64,000 nucleotides of DNA from Bombyx mori (taxonomy: Eukaryota; Arthropoda; Insecta; Lepidoptera; Bombycidae): positions 12,081,501-12,145,500 of the forward strand of contig NC_085129.1 in assembly GCF_030269925.1 (NCBI RefSeq), given 5' to 3'. Below the pieces are notes generated by a model. It made no database searches. It was given only the letters and a program-made list of their open reading frames with translations, and was not told the DNA's origin. Every line of letters begins with the position of its first letter. Within the stretch, counting starts at the first letter, position 1. Of the stretch, positions 48,501 through 57,377 are shown piece after piece. A program made the position numbers and the translations under genes.

Positions 48501-51357
48501 TTTTGGATAACTGTCTTTACCGAAAAATTGAAGTTTTTTCAGCGTTTATTTCTTGACTACACACCTCCAGATTGTATAGCAGCCATAACTTGGTTTCTGG
48601 TATGTGGAGGGAGTGCAGCCGCCCCAGCAGGCACCGCACCATTTTTGAGCATATTGATAGCATTTCGCCTTGCTACTTCAAGAAGTCGTTTTTTTTCACT
48701 GTCTGCTAATTTTACCCCAGTTGGTGATCGACTGTTGTAAAAAAAGGCCTTGTGAGTTGCATTAATATTTATAAATACTAATGAAGTTATAAGACAGGAT
48801 AGTTGGAAAATGTCTGGTGACTTTCATTTCCACCCATGGTATGATAGTAACAATATGTACAACTCAACCAAGCTAAGTTTGCACCTTGCGTCGATTACGT
48901 CATACAGCCGCTTAGGTATGGGCTGAAAAAAGGATTCGCTATGACTTTAAAAATGGAAACAAATGTTTGTTAGATTTTACTTTGCATTTTTTTTTAACAA
49001 TATATTATACATAGGTACATTAGAATATAGCGATATCGGGTTTTTATAATAAGACCACCCAGGCGTTCTTGCACTTTTAAAATTTGTATCTAAATTGCTC
49101 TGTAATAATTTTCCTTTATGTTTTTTTTTTAGGATTATGTTTCTCCCTTCAATGTGTATCACCTTTCTTTTCATTTTGTTGCCACAACAATCCTCTCGAA
49201 GTTAAAAAAATATCAACGTTGAGCGTTCAGTAACAACAGTTCAACAAAAACTTTAAAAAAATAGTCCAATAATATAACTAAACTTCAACAAAAAACCTAA
49301 CAAGAACAGTTAAAAAATTTAAAATTCAACGGATAGGGAGACGAAAAATCGTATGCCGCGTGTCGGCGACAAAGATGCTAACCGTACTGACGCGACAGGG
49401 CGATCGCGAGAAGGTGAGCGGGGAAGCGCCGCATTCCAGCGAGGTGCAAGCTTAGAGTGCTCGAGTTGTAACTACAAGCTTGTAAACTTATTTTAAAACA
49501 AACCTTGCTCCAGATCGTCTACTTCGTTGTCTCGGAGAATAATGTCTAGACCTGTGTCGAGACCGCGATCTTCGTTTTGACCTGGATCTATGCCGCGAAC
49601 GGCTAGTAGAACGATGTCTATGTCTGCGTGAAGTAGACCGTGATCTGGATCGTCTAGATTTACTAGGAGATCTGAAAGAAAAAAATTACTTTATTATAAA
49701 TTGTAACAAAAAAAATGAGTTGATGTATTTCTTGGTATAGGACGAGACTTAGCAAATAAAGCAAAAAAAAATGTAACAGCACTCTATCTCTCACTAACAG
49801 GGTAACTCTGACCAGGTTCTGACCCCGGATGGAGATCAGACATCGGGTGTAAGAGTGCAGGGGAGTCGTTTAGTGCCGTAGGGCTCTAAAACTTCTTGGG
49901 CCTGTAGTCTGCTCCCAACACCTGCAGACCATCAAGTCCAACTACCCCAGCCGCCCCCTAGGCACGGGGATCTCCTAGGAGGTTCAGCCCACGGCCATAA
50001 AAAAAACCAAAAAGGTAACAACACTTCGGTCGTTGATGTCTATGGACTCTGGAACTACTTAACAACAGGTGGGCAATGAGTTCATTAATCTGTCCAAGTA
50101 ATAACAATAATGAAAAGGTGAATTTGATATTGAACATGAAATAAAAGAATTGTATGAAGAAGTTAAATCAATCATCAATCAATTCATAGATCATGTTAAT
50201 ACCATTTATCATAATGAACATTGTTATTGTTAAGTACCTTTTAGAACGACTTTTGTCTTTATGTGATTTTTTATGTGAAATTTCAGATTTTTCTTTTTTC
50301 TGACTTTTCTTTTCTTCTTCACAGCTGTAAAAAGATTTTCATTTAATTTTAAAAACAATTGCAGTAAAGCATAAATCACAAAATATTACAATATACTGAT
50401 TTTAATTGAACTATAATGTTAAGTAATTGTGTTTCAAAAGATTCTTTTTTTATTAGTTTAGTAATTTCCTTATAAATTCTACATCAATACATACATTTTA
50501 TTATCTTCCACAATTTGCTGTTTTAAAATACCACCAGGATCTGATGTTTTCGGAAATTGGGGATTCAGCTCCACTTCTTTGACTGAACTACTTGAGGAGT
50601 CAGTATATTCACCATCCTCATATTTTTCAGCTTTTTTCCTGGCTTGTTCTTCAGCTTTTTTAACAGTTTCTTCAAACACAGCACTAAATTTCAGGTTTTT
50701 TATTTGAATTTTACCTTTATTTTTGTCTGATTCAGTATTCGAATCCTGTTTGTTGGTCGGCTCTTGATTTTGGTTCTGATTTAATGTGAGATCAGTGCTG
50801 ACAAGTTTAGAGCCATGAGGAGATTCGGGCATAGGGATTCTGCTTGCATCCATTGAATTCAGTATATTCGTATCACTTGGGACTTCAGATTTTATGGGTA
50901 ATGGTTTCTCATTTTCTACAGATTCAATTTTAATATTTTCATTTGCATATTTTTTCTTTGTAGTTTTATCTGTTTTCTTCGATTTTAGCCCGTCCGATTC
51001 ACATTTAATTTTTTTTGGCGGAGTCAGAGAACGAAGTGAAGGCGATCGACTGTATCTACGTTTTTTCAATTTACTCTTTTTCCGTTTTTTAGCTTTGTTT
51101 GATGAAATTTCACTATTATCAGAGTCATCGCTTTTGGTATTCCTGTGGGATCGTTTCTTGTCTTTTTTCTTGTGTTTCTTTTTGGTTTTCTTTTTCTTTG
51201 AAGGCACCTCCTCGATTTTAGGAGGGTCAGCATTGAAGGCGCTGAATAGCTCAGAGAGGATTTCATGCGAAGATTTTTTTGAGTCATCTTTCTTTTTTTC
51301 CGGTGTAGTTTTTTCCCTTTTAATTAGCAACTCGATTTTGTTAATCAAACTAGTCAT
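33524..51357 (-). CDS. Son: Son: RS-rich, G-patch and dsRNA-binding splicing cofactor (838 aa, 14 coding exons)
   Basis: Nuclear-speckle protein that helps splice weak introns (known for SON). Coding exons, 5' to 3' on the minus strand: 51357-50495, 50324-50238, 49671-49504, 48731-48565, 48069-47894, 47601-47455, 47072-46987, 46656-46571, 43575-43502, 43330-43250, 42339-42232, 39567-39376, 36559-36389, 33634-33524. All borders are GT..AG, all phases agree, and the total is 2517 nt. Order: Lys/Glu/Ser-rich N-terminus with SSHEILSELFSAFNADPPK (1-316), arginine/serine domain (317-372), conserved SON regions (LRLQFPVSSGTQHR; ALIVSQKLS; QAWAKKDQLQRAAPV), G-patch (about 690-735) and dsRNA-binding motif (about 765-838). 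The start is the Met before TSLINKIE; an upstream in-frame TTG is not used. Its introns carry much of the window's mobile DNA. The large Ser-repeat region of vertebrate SON is absent. Confidence 0.95.
34352..34620 (+). mobile_element. Bombyx LINE 3' end (BMC1-type), in Son intron 13
   Basis: It carries CCACTGAGTTTCTCGCCGGA, then GATCCGGTGGTAGATTCTGC and TTGAGCCCCGTGAGCTCACC, then AGCTTAGGTAGG and an A run. The same sequence recurs inverted at 57986-58516 and partly at 43067-43197 and 63956-64000. The family name is from memory of silkworm repeats and is tentative. Confidence 0.8.
34621..34931 (+). mobile_element. Bm1 SINE with 75-base A tail
   Basis: It is 5' truncated and starts at ACTGGTGGTAGGACC directly after the A run of the LINE tail. 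The tail is an uninterrupted run of 75 A (34857-34931), the longest homopolymer in the window. Confidence 0.93.
35153..35233. repeat. 81-bp hairpin with 36-bp arms
   Basis: Arms 35153-35188 and 35198-35233 are reverse complements with one mismatch around a 9-base loop. They contain AACGCGTTATAAGAGTACCG. Similar ATAACGCG-type motifs continue to 35584. It lies inside a pogo/Tigger-like MITE candidate and in a Son intron. Confidence 0.85.
35180..35584. mobile_element. Candidate pogo/Tigger-like MITE
   Basis: The right end read inward is CAGTAATCCCCCCTAAAACA followed by CGG...CGCGTTATAGGAAACGCG, with TA just outside (35585-35586). The left end contains a related CCCCTTATATATAGCACGG...ACGCG series, complicated by the hairpin. 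Tigger-type elements start with CAG and carry CCCC and TTACG-like motifs. There is no coding capacity. The left boundary is uncertain. Confidence 0.45.
35811..36045 (-). mobile_element. Old diverged Bm1 SINE
   Basis: GATGGGTGGACGATCTCA and CCTTCAAACCGGAACGCATC are recognisable, but many substitutions and small deletions make it one of the oldest copies here. The tRNA head is missing. Confidence 0.8.
36108..36357 (+). mobile_element. Non-autonomous Helitron (250 bp)
   Basis: It begins TCTATACTAATATATAAATC after an A (36107). It ends CCCAGCGAAGCGGACGGGTA followed by CAGCTAG before a T (36358). The TC start, CTAG end, AT target and GC-rich subterminal stem agree with Helitron rules. It is in Son intron 13, only 31 bases from exon 13. 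Confidence 0.8.
36609..36853 (-). mobile_element. Bm1 SINE, 5' truncated, Son intron 12
   Basis: The T run, ATTGCTTCGATGGGTCGACG and the Bm1 body end at CCTACCACCAGTA. It lies 49 bases upstream of Son exon 13. Confidence 0.92.
37165..37560 (-). mobile_element. RTE-clade LINE C-terminal fragment in Son intron 12
   Basis: A minus-strand frame reads LHATEMRMLRWMCGVTRMDR, then VAPVTEKLRSARLGWYGHVM and VEGYRGRDRPKKKWMDWVKD. This is the conserved tail downstream of RT in moth RTE-like elements. It is followed by a segment coding GRRKHVAPIPGDWENGRT after a stop. It is heavily 5' truncated and different in sequence from the intact LINE at 22-26 kb. Confidence 0.8.
37757..37833 (+). mobile_element. 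Bm1 SINE fragment, diverged
   Basis: TTGTTGATGTCTACGGGCTC followed by CGGTAACCTCTTAACACCAGGTG matches the Bm1 3' region with several substitutions and neither end preserved. Confidence 0.75.
38375..38813 (-). mobile_element. Bm1 SINE, full length
   Basis: The copy is complete from the T-rich 3' end (with a GTT repeat at the T tract) to the tRNA-derived head ending GGCCACGACTTC. It lies in Son intron 12. Confidence 0.93.
39376..39567 (-). CDS. Son: Son exon 12: G-patch domain
   Basis: It encodes DQLQRAAPVEGGMGMHLLQK followed by MGWTPGRGLGKEGTGTLQPL and LEVKLDTKGL. The glycine pattern (GMGMHLLQKMGW, GRGLGKEG) is the G-patch consensus; G-patches typically activate DEAH-box helicases during splicing. 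The 192-base exon is phase 0 at both ends. Confidence 0.93.
40781..41152 (+). mobile_element. Helitron-like element, Son intron 11
   Basis: It ends with the lepidopteran Helitron 3' terminus GAAGCGAAGCGAGAGCGGGT and CGCTAG followed by T. The left part (CTGCGTAATGTATGGACACG, GACTTCAGAACGCC) resembles 5' regions of such elements. The 5' limit is approximate. No coding frame. Confidence 0.6.
41571..41778. repeat. 52-bp tandem repeat, four copies
   Basis: The unit begins TAACTTTGTGACCTAAATTT and recurs at 41571, 41623, 41675 and 41727 with almost no variation. Each unit contains an imperfect AAATTT...AAATTT palindrome. It is located in Son intron 11. Confidence 0.95.
42375..42840. mobile_element. 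466-bp MITE related to the pogo-like element
   Basis: The TIRs C(T/A)GTAGATTGGGGGGAAT followed by (A/C)GGGAC are flanked by TA (42373-42374 and 42841-42842). An internal block containing TAGGGCTGGCACT, read on the minus strand, is shared with the left part of the 26.7-28.7 kb element. It is probably an internally deleted relative. Son intron 10. Confidence 0.8.
42911..43030 (-). mobile_element. Diverged Bm1 SINE fragment
   Basis: A T run, GCTTAGATGGATGCACGAGC and TAAGTGGTTACCGGAATCCA remain; the copy then decays. It is followed directly by a LINE tail. Confidence 0.8.
43067..43197 (+). mobile_element. BMC1-type LINE 3' tail fragment
   Basis: GATTCAGCGAAGCACTGCTC, GAGCGCCGTGAGCTCGCCTA and GCTACCAGCGATTAAGTAAG plus an A run match the LINE end at 34.4-34.6 kb with about 15-20% difference by eye. 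It lies in Son intron 10. Confidence 0.75.
43614..44047 (+). mobile_element. Bm1 SINE, full length
   Basis: It runs from the tRNA-derived head (GTGGCCTAAAGGATAAGACC, B box GTTCGAATTCC) to CACCTAAGCAATAAATAC. Son intron 8. Confidence 0.93.
44087..44356 (+). mobile_element. Bm1 SINE, 5' truncated, tandem to previous copy
   Basis: It starts at AAATTATAATTTGCGTAATC, forty bases after the previous Bm1 and in the same orientation, and ends CATCTAAGCAATAAATAAAA. Son intron 8. Confidence 0.92.
45128..46426 (-). mobile_element. Bmmar1-like mariner (DD37D), 1299 bp, Son intron 8
   Basis: The ends are GTCAGGTCATAA(A/G)T inverted repeats with TA outside (45126-45127, 46427-46428). The second copy, at 52249-53546, has the same structure. 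The transposase is on the minus strand, the same strand as Son. Confidence 0.92.
45249..46289 (-). pseudogene. Bmmar1-type transposase, start codon lost
   Basis: Compared with the other copy, the initiator ATG (46289-46287) has become AAA. The frame is otherwise open for 346 codons, with the next in-frame ATG (46247) 14 codons in. N-terminal paired-type HTH: HRCGYAPIQIFNILKNLNIT; second HTH: LLALQMGLSRTTVKRVL; GRPR linker motif present. Catalytic Asps: LFSDEK, FQQDSVPAHRAK and LNPLDYK, with 37 residues between the last two (DD37D, the Bmmar1/maT class). A Trp after DYKI in the sister copy is Gly here. An internal start would remove part of the first helix, so activity is doubtful. Confidence 0.9.
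46779..46803. repeat. ATT microsatellite
   Basis: About eight ATT units in Son intron 7. Confidence 0.85.
48357..48471 (+). mobile_element. Lepidopteran SINE/LINE tail (not Bm1)
   Basis: CCATGAGCGACGGTGACCAC, then TTACCATCAGGTGGGCCGTA and TGCTCGTTTGCTTACAAAGG, then CAATAAAAAAAAA: a 3' module common in moths. It lies in Son intron 4, about 100 bases from exon 4. Confidence 0.75.
49330..49470. other. GC-rich island in Son intron 3, origin unknown
   Basis: About 100 bases rich in CG dinucleotides (GCCGCGTGTCGGCGACAAAG, GACGCGACAGGGCGATCGCG) interrupt AT-rich intron DNA. The inferred Son splicing needs no exon here, and no frame resembles a known domain. It may be the end of an unrecognised mobile element. 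Confidence 0.4.
49504..49671 (-). CDS. Son: Son exon 3: RS domain
   Basis: This 168-base exon encodes 56 residues, nearly all Arg and Ser with some His, Lys and Thr (RSPSKSRRSRSRSTSRRHRH, then more of the same). RS domains are phosphorylated and bind other SR proteins in nuclear speckles. Acceptor CTTTCAG and donor GTTTGT border the exon. It begins and ends in the same phase, so skipping it would keep the frame and remove only the RS segment. Confidence 0.9.
49785..50010 (+). repeat. Unclassified retroelement-like 3' end with A tail
   Basis: A GC-richer block (CCGGATGGAGATCAGACATC, CAGCCGCCCCCTAGGCACGG) ends GGCCATAAAAAAAACC, like the 3' end of a non-LTR element. No coding part is preserved. 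Son intron 2. Confidence 0.45.
50026..50110 (+). mobile_element. Bm1 SINE fragment, diverged
   Basis: CGTTGATGTCTATGGACTCT and ACTTAACAACAGGTGGGCAA match the last 80 bases of Bm1. Son intron 2. Confidence 0.75.
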
Positions 51358-52246
51358 TTTTGTCAAAGATTACTTGTTTTGTGTTGATAATTGTACTGTA
51401 AATATTCTCTATATCTATCTCACGAATATAGCGCGATATGCCATACTTTTTTACATGACAGCTGACAGATCTTTTTTTTAATATATCGTTTGTAGGTAAA
51501 AGGTTCATAGTCTATACAGCTAAATGTTTTGTTACAAACGCCGAAGCTATATTATTTCTAGATAGTCATAGTTATGGTCAATTCCCCAAAATAAAATGTA
51601 TTAAGCTGTTCATATTTCAACTGTAAGTCTCTGTATTTTAGGACTGTATGTCCTATTGGGACTTAGGAAACACTTCAGATTATTTCTTCATGTCCGTTCT
51701 ACTTTTGCACCAGATGCCACTGCGTTGGAGTTTACTTCTAATAACGAAAGTCGTTACTGGGGTTAATTCACATCACAAAGTGTACGGAGACATTGACTTG
51801 AGGCATTAGGATGAAATAAAATAACAATAATAGGTAAATAAATAATGATATCGAGGGATGAAAGACTATTTTTTGAGGCGACATTACCTAAACCAAATAG
51901 TCTTACACTCCTCGATATAATAATAGTAAATCATTTATTGCCTTTGATCGAAATTATTCGTAATAACTTCCTTCACCCTCGGCTGAGAACACGTGATTAC
52001 TTTCCATTAAAAATAACTGGGATGGTATTACCACCAAATTTGGCTGTAATGCTAATAAACCACGTATCATCCGGTTCCAGTTTGAACTTTCTTCTTTTGG
52101 TGTTTTTTAAATGCTTAATACCTTGAAAGGTCTTTCCTTATGGTCCTGAAAAGCTGTTGTGTGCTGCCTACAGCCTACAGCGGATTGGTTGTGACCTGAC
52201 ATTGCTGACTTCCAAGAGCAATTGTAATTCGAGTCCAATAAATAAC
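51358..52246. other. 5' flank of Son
   Basis: It should contain the Son promoter and 5' UTR. No core element could be assigned. A 93-codon plus-strand frame (51845-52126) shows no recognisable domain and is not called as a gene. Confidence 0.4.
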
Positions 52247-52248
52247 TA

Positions 52249-53546
52249 GTCAGGTCATAAGTATTGTCACACAGTAAAAACTTTTCTTTTAGAATGCTGG
52301 CCACAAAAAAGTTTATTGAATTCGAATCTCGAATTGTTCATGAAAGTAAAAAGGTATACTTTTAGAATTTTACTCATTTTTAAATATGGAGTGGACGCTT
52401 AAAGAAGACCGTGTTGCAGTTATTGCGTTGCATCGTTGCGGTTACGCACCAATTCAAATTTTTAACATACTGAAAAATTTGAATATAACCAAAAGATTCG
52501 TTTGTCGTACCATCAAACGATACAATGAAGACTCTAGTGTAGATGACAGGTCAAGAAGTGGTCGCCCTCGGTCTGTTAGGACTCCAGCAGTGATAAAAGC
52601 TGTGAAGGCGCGAATTCAAAGAAATCCCAAATGTAAGCAGAAACTGTTGGCCCTTCAGATGGGCTTAAGCAGAACCACGGTGAAAAGGGTGTTAAATGAA
52701 GACTTAAGGCTTCGGGCATATCGAAGAAAAACAGGACATCGTTTGAATGCTCGTCTAATGGACCTGAGACTGAAGAGATGCCGCGCTTTGTTGAAGCGGT
52801 ACGCGGGAAAAAATATCGGGAAATTCTTTTTTCGGATGAAAAAATTTTTACCGTAGAAGAGAGCTACAACAAACAAAATGATAAGGTGTACGCACACAGT
52901 AGTGAAGAAGCGAGCAACTGTATTCCGCGTGTCCAACGAGGTCATTTTCCATCCTCGCCCATGGTATGGTTGGGAGTTTCTTATTGGGGCTTAACAGAGG
53001 TACATTTTTGTGAGAAAGGTGTAAAAACGAATGCAGTTGTGTATCAAAATACAGTCCTGACGAACCTTGTGGAACCTGTTTCTCATACCATGTTCAATAA
53101 CAGGCACTGGGTATTCCAACAAGATTCGGCGCCAGCTCATAGAGCGAAGAGCACACAAAACTGGCTGGCGGCGCGTGAAATCGACTTCATCCGGCACGAA
53201 GACTGGCCCTCCTCCAGTCCATATTTGAATCCGTTAGATTACAAGATATGGCAACACTTGGAGGAAAAGGCGTGCTCAAAGCCTCATTCCAATTTGGAGT
53301 CACTCAAGACATCCTTGATTAAGGCAGCCGCCGATATTGACATGGACCTCGTTCGTGCTGCGATAGACGACTGGCCGCGCAGATTGAAGGCCTGTATTCA
53401 AAATCACGGAGGTCATTTTGAATAAACTTTAGTGTCATAAGAATCTATGTTTTGTTAAGTTCATTTTGGTATATGAATGGTTACATAATAAATAAACTTG
53501 TTGCAATTATTTTACATTAAACATGTGACAGAATTTATGACCTGAC
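52249..53546 (+). mobile_element. Bmmar1-like mariner (DD37D), second copy, 1298 bp
   Basis: It has the same GTCAGGTCATAA inverted repeats with TA at 52247-52248 and 53547-53548. It is inverted relative to the copy at 45.1-46.4 kb and lies 0.9 kb upstream of the Son start codon. Confidence 0.92.
52386..53425 (+). pseudogene. Bmmar1-type transposase, single-base deletion
   Basis: It begins with the proper ATG (MEWTLKEDRVAVIALHRCGY) and shares the HTH, GRPR and catalytic motifs with the other copy. An A run at about 52808 has six A instead of seven, so the frame breaks after LKRYAGK and resumes in another frame (KKYREILFSDEKIF onward) to 53425. The three Asps are present on the two sides of the break. 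A substitution changes SPD to SPY next to the last catalytic motif, but the catalytic LDYK Asp remains. It cannot make full-length transposase. Confidence 0.9.
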
Positions 53547-53716
53547 TAGGTATAAATTTAGAATTGTCGACCCTAAAAAATCGGTGGAAATTGCAGAATA
53601 AACTAACTAGAGACGTAATTTGAATCAATTTAATGTGTTCAACTATTTTACGAATGCATAAAACTTAAAAATATTGATTAGAGAAGAGAACAAAAAATCT
53701 ATTTAGGAGTCTAATT

Positions 53717-54149
53717 GAAGTCGTCGTGGCCTAAAGGATAAGACGTCCGGTGCATTGGTATGTAGCGATGCACCGGTGTTCGAATCCTGCAGGCGGGTAC
53801 CAATTTTTCTAATGAAATACGTACTCACCAAATGTTCACGATTGACTTCCACGGTGAAGGAATAACATCGTATAATAAAAATCAAACACGCAAAATTATA
53901 ATTTGCGCAATCACTGGTGGTAGGACCTCTTGTGAGTCCGCACGGGTAGGCACCCCGCCTATTTCTGCCGTGAAGCAGTAATGCGTTTCGGTTTGAAGGG
54001 TGGGGCAGCCGTAGTAACTATACTTGAGACCTTAGAACTTATATCTCAAGGTGGGTGGCGCATTTACGTTGTAGATGTCTATGGGCTCCAGTAACCACTT
54101 AACACCAGGTGAGCTGTGAGCTCGTCCACCCATCTAAGAAAAAAAAAAG
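53717..54149 (+). mobile_element. Bm1 SINE, full length
   Basis: Complete from GAAGTCGTCGTGGCCTAAAG to CACCCATCTAAGAAAAAAAA. It lies 170 bases downstream of the mariner, between Son and the GNAT gene. Confidence 0.94.
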
Positions 54150-57100
54150 AGTTTCTTCACTGATACACGGATGAGCTCATTCGAAAAAAGAACAATCATC
54201 CAAAATGCATTGATTCCCATTCTTATGTACATGTACAAAATGTTTGTACATAAGCAAAAACAAAAGAGAACTAACTGACCGAGCGACCGAGTGGCATTCG
54301 CACTGAGTTCTGGCGTATTACCATAAAAGTTTTAAAAGTTTGATTTGAAGTAAATTCTTTATCGTGGAAGCCGTTCGTGAGCACCAGTGTAATTATAAAA
54401 TTGATATCTGTTTTCACGATTATGTTTCTTGTAGTTAATATGCACCAATACACATTAGGTGCATTGGTAGCAGCACTAGGAATGTGGATTTGCAATGACA
54501 TAGAAACGTTTCCAAAGAATAATCTGACTTAATTTTTCATTTAATATTTACCTACCAGTAATATGGTCATATTGGAATGAAATAAAAAAATATTAACAAA
54601 GGAAATATATATATAAATAGAAAGTATATTGTGTAATATAATAATTGTACAAGAATAATAATAACAGTTGCATTAGGTACGTAAATAGCTGCAGTGAAAA
54701 TAAAAACTCCGTTTTGTTCTTAAATCTCATTTATTATTGTTCAATACCTTTGTAAGGTAAGTGACAAACTGATATACGATAACACGGAATGGACACCACA
54801 TTCATATTGAAGTTGATCAAATAAAAACCGTCATGTTCATCATTGCAGTTTTGCAGGACGGAAGCGTGTCCTTTCCTTAATTTTTACAGAATCGTGAGTA
54901 TTGTATAGAGAAAAAAAATCTTATATTTAATAATTTCAAGAGTTATCGAACTACAAGGTATACCTACTGAGGAAGTAGGGAAGCATTCAGCATGACTTTA
55001 TGAGTTCTAAGTTTACAATAAGCCGATTGTTTCGGGTGATGAATTTTCATTCGATCTTATTAATAATAGATTCATATTTGTTGAACTCCAAACAGCAAAC
55101 TCAAAAATCCCCAAAAGTCAAACTGCTTATTGAAAACTAGATTACAAAGATGATAAATTAATGGATAGATTCAAAAGTTTTATTAATCCTATAAATATAT
55201 GTTTAAAGGTAGTGTCCGTTTTATATTGGTTTTATATATTATGACAAGCACAAAACAAGTATAATTTAGTCAATTAATTTGGCCATTCAAACCAATGCGT
55301 TGAAGGTGGAAGCTCATAATATTTAATTGAGCAAAGAATTCCGATACAATACAAAGTGAGTTAAAATTTCGATGTGTGTTTTGTAATAGGCACGTAAACA
55401 TTAAAATTTATACCATATGAAAATCTTTTTGTTAACAATGCAACATTTTCAACTCATTCTGTTTCGATGCTATCGAGAACCAACACGATTAACATTTTCA
55501 GCTGTTGCCATGTTGTTTATATCAACAATATCGATCACGATTACCTTTTACTAGGCATTCCTAATTTTTGGCCTAATTATGTCTATAGGTACTTTAACAT
55601 TTTTTAATATCTCTCAAAACAGCTTCAGCAAGTTGAGGTAAGAAGTCATTGACGCTCGTAGCCATTAGCAATGTCAGGGACATAGCGCAGCCGTTGCCTA
55701 TCGCCAAGGAGCCTGGTCAAATCTCTTCTAAGATTTTTTTTTGCTCAAAAGCAATGGAACATTTTTCCTGTAAGTATAGGTATGATTTATTCGTTCCAAC
55801 AAGAAAATAGAGCTGTTTGCCAAAAATGAATTTCCGCCCATTCGTTTTTAAGCGCACATCAAAAGATTCATAGAAAACTTTCCTATTAAGTGATTGTGGA
55901 TGACGTAGGTATTCGTTTATGTATGAATTAATAAAATATTTGACAAAATGTGTACCGCTTTATTACGGTACTACCGTTATATGCCAAGGGCAATGCCTGA
56001 GATCACAATGAATGTGACGGTGATGTGAAGGCGAAAAGATTGTGACCAATATTGAATTTAAACAACACGCCTTCCACTGTTTAGGAAGACTAAACATAAC
56101 CTGAACAAAGTTTCCAAAAAGCACACATAGTTATCTAATAATAACTTAATGAAATGAAATGAAATTGTAGGTACATATTAGAGACAAAGAATAATGAACC
56201 TAGGACCATATTTTAATAAATACGTATTAAAAACATCTACCTAACTACAAACACGTTTTTGTATAAAAATTTAAATGTTTTTCTCCCAACAGAGACATTT
56301 TAAACGATTCAAAGTCTTTTACTGAAACTGCAGTTTTAAAGAAACTCTTCAGTTTCACTTAAATACAAATTTAATACAAAATCCGACTTTTATGATAAGA
56401 ATTCGGTACGTATACATAATCGTGGTATTGGTACTAAGCGGTCGGAAACATGCTCAAAAAAATAATAATGGAAAAAAGTAAAAAGCATCCTCTTTTCCTT
56501 CTAATCTTATCAAGATATTGTTTCTTTCCTACACATCCAATCCGAGTATACAAATTATGAAAGCTAAATCCGTAATATATATATATATATATATTTATGT
56601 TAACAATATTTGAAAACGGTGTTTGATTAAACATCTTTGCAAATCGGAGGTGCAATTGTAAACTTTGTTCCTTAGTGTTAACCACCCCATTTCATCTTTT
56701 ATCTCGTTAACTCTAACGGCTTTATCACATACGTCACAACGGGTCCCAAAATTTTATAAACCATGAGACAGAGCAGTTCCCACTCGACCAATTGCTGGCA
56801 CCTCCCAGTATTTGGTCGAGCAGACGTCTGTGCGGTCATCACATGAGACTCAACGCGTTAACAAACGAAAAACCCTTCAGGTTGTACTTGGTGGGATTTG
56901 TAGGGTCCGATTATAGCTTACAACTTTACATAATAATATGGTCGTTGAAATTAGTAACTAGGTTATAATCAGAGATCGCGATGAACGGCCACAGCTCTCG
57001 ATAATGACTGTAAATACTGGCAAGCTTCGGCTCCTAGAAGTATACACTAAAATTATTTAACTAGGAGTTTGAATTTAACAAGGAAGCTTTCGTTGTTGAA

Positions 57101-57377
57101 ATGGTATAATGTTGGGAGATGATAATGCTTAAGGCAAAAACAGCAGAGGCCCTATTATTAAATCTAAGAGTTTAATGTTGTACGATACAACGGAGCTAAC
57201 ATCATTCGAGTTTTTTTTTTTCGACTATTCGAGTCACGACCGAGAGCACTAACCGCCCCAACCTTAAAGCTACTAGATACTAAAATTCTCTAGACGATCG
57301 AAGACCGTAAGCTAAATTGATTTTTGTTTTCAAAAGTCTTAAAAAAATAAAATCTGCTAGTGACCAACTCTAATACG
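54150..57377. other. Intergenic stretch between Son and the GNAT gene
   Basis: No coding frame with recognisable content. A TA microsatellite lies at 56575-56594. GC-richer scraps at about 55640-55730 (next to a T run) and 56740-56870 look like old retroelement pieces but could not be assigned. Confidence 0.4.

Noticed and set aside
50894..51481. 195-codon plus-strand frame rich in Phe and Ser
   Set aside because: It is the antisense of the Lys-rich Son exon 1, which has strong support.
51845..52126. 93-codon plus-strand frame upstream of Son
   Set aside because: No recognisable domain and no splice or promoter context; a chance frame is most likely.
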